Position numbers and translations under genes: made by a program. A stretch of DNA of 16,506 nt, taken from Clostridiales bacterium UBA4696. GTDB lineage: Bacteria > Bacillota > Clostridia > Oscillospirales > Oscillospiraceae. Below are positions 16,427-16,506 of the stretch, in pieces; within the stretch, counting starts at the first letter, position 1, and each line of letters starts with the position of its first letter. The notes beneath the pieces are model-generated. The model worked only from the letters and a program-made list of their open reading frames with translations. It did no database searches and was not told the DNA's origin. The DNA lies in contig DHKK01000027.1 in assembly GCA_002404795.1 (NCBI GenBank), positions 1,146-17,651 on the forward strand, written 5' to 3'.

Positions 16427-16462
16427 AAAAAGGTGCAGACCAGCAAATTTGGTCTGCACCTT
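16427..16462 (-). terminator. Intrinsic terminator facing left, for a gene beyond the right edge
   Basis: AAGGTGCAGACCA (16430-16442) pairs with 16450-16462 around a 7-nt loop. Read on the minus strand the stem runs into TTTTT (16431-16427), as expected for a convergent minus-strand unit outside the window. The plus-strand side (TTCTATT) is a poor tail. The stem shares AAGGTGCAG with the engB terminator. Confidence 0.75.
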
Positions 16463-16494
16463 CTATTGACGGCAATCGTTCTGAGGCAACTAGT
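16461..16494 (+). repeat. 34-nt interspersed repeat, copy 2
   Basis: Matches 1806-1839 with 5 differences in 34 positions and the same orientation. It directly abuts the left-facing terminator. The following bases, TGGTATAAA (16494-16502), resemble an extended -10 but the window ends before this can be judged. Confidence 0.65.
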
Positions 16495-16506
16495 GGTATA
16501 AAAAGT

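Overview
The window is GC-rich with strongly G/C-biased third codon positions. Its gene content is that of a Gram-positive Firmicute: a Bce-type antimicrobial-peptide resistance module, RbgA/YlqF, YsxC/EngB, and the order tig-clpP-clpX-lon-engB. GC-rich DNA, AGGAGG-type ribosome binding sites and abundant short palindromic intergenic repeats together suggest a clostridial gut anaerobe of the Oscillospiraceae/Ruminococcaceae kind. That placement is inference; no rRNA or other taxonomic marker is present.

Region 1 (1-3854, minus strand) is a peptide-antibiotic sensing and detoxification module. It is transcribed right to left as bceR (response regulator), bceS (intramembrane-sensing kinase), a 591-bp non-coding gap, bceA (ATPase) and bceB (permease, cut by the left edge). 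bceR has its own good promoter. bceA has only a -10 box plus an upstream perfect inverted repeat, CTTACA-N4-TGTAAG, which fits the published BceR operator consensus. A further half-site lies two helical turns away. The gap is otherwise filled with palindromic repeats.

Region 2 (4003-9620, plus strand) is a seven-gene run in which every gene overlaps the next by 1-14 nt: lepB, rbgA, rnhB, yraN, an M19 dipeptidase, thrC and a metallophosphoesterase. One sigma-A-like promoter precedes lepB, divergent from the bceR promoter. The run mixes protein export, 50S ribosome assembly, RNA/DNA hybrid removal, peptide cleavage and threonine synthesis. It is probably a housekeeping transcription unit held together by translational coupling.

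Region 3 (9673-16224, plus strand) is the protein quality-control cluster: trigger factor, ClpP, ClpX (TTG start), Lon and the ribosome-assembly GTPase EngB/YsxC. A leader hairpin lies before clpP. A strong terminator-like hairpin sits between clpX and lon with no room for a promoter behind it, suggesting attenuated or leaky transcription into lon. A strong bidirectional terminator ends the cluster.

Region 4 (16176-16506) has no gene. It holds that terminator, a fold-back inverted repeat related to the repeats in region 1, and a second terminator facing left for a gene beyond the right edge. A 34-nt sequence at 16461-16494 recurs at 1806-1839.

I found no prophage, transposase, CRISPR array, toxin system, tRNA or rRNA, and no wholly new gene system. 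The most interesting signals are regulatory: the BceR-like operator, the clpX/lon hairpin, the clpP leader and the repeat family.
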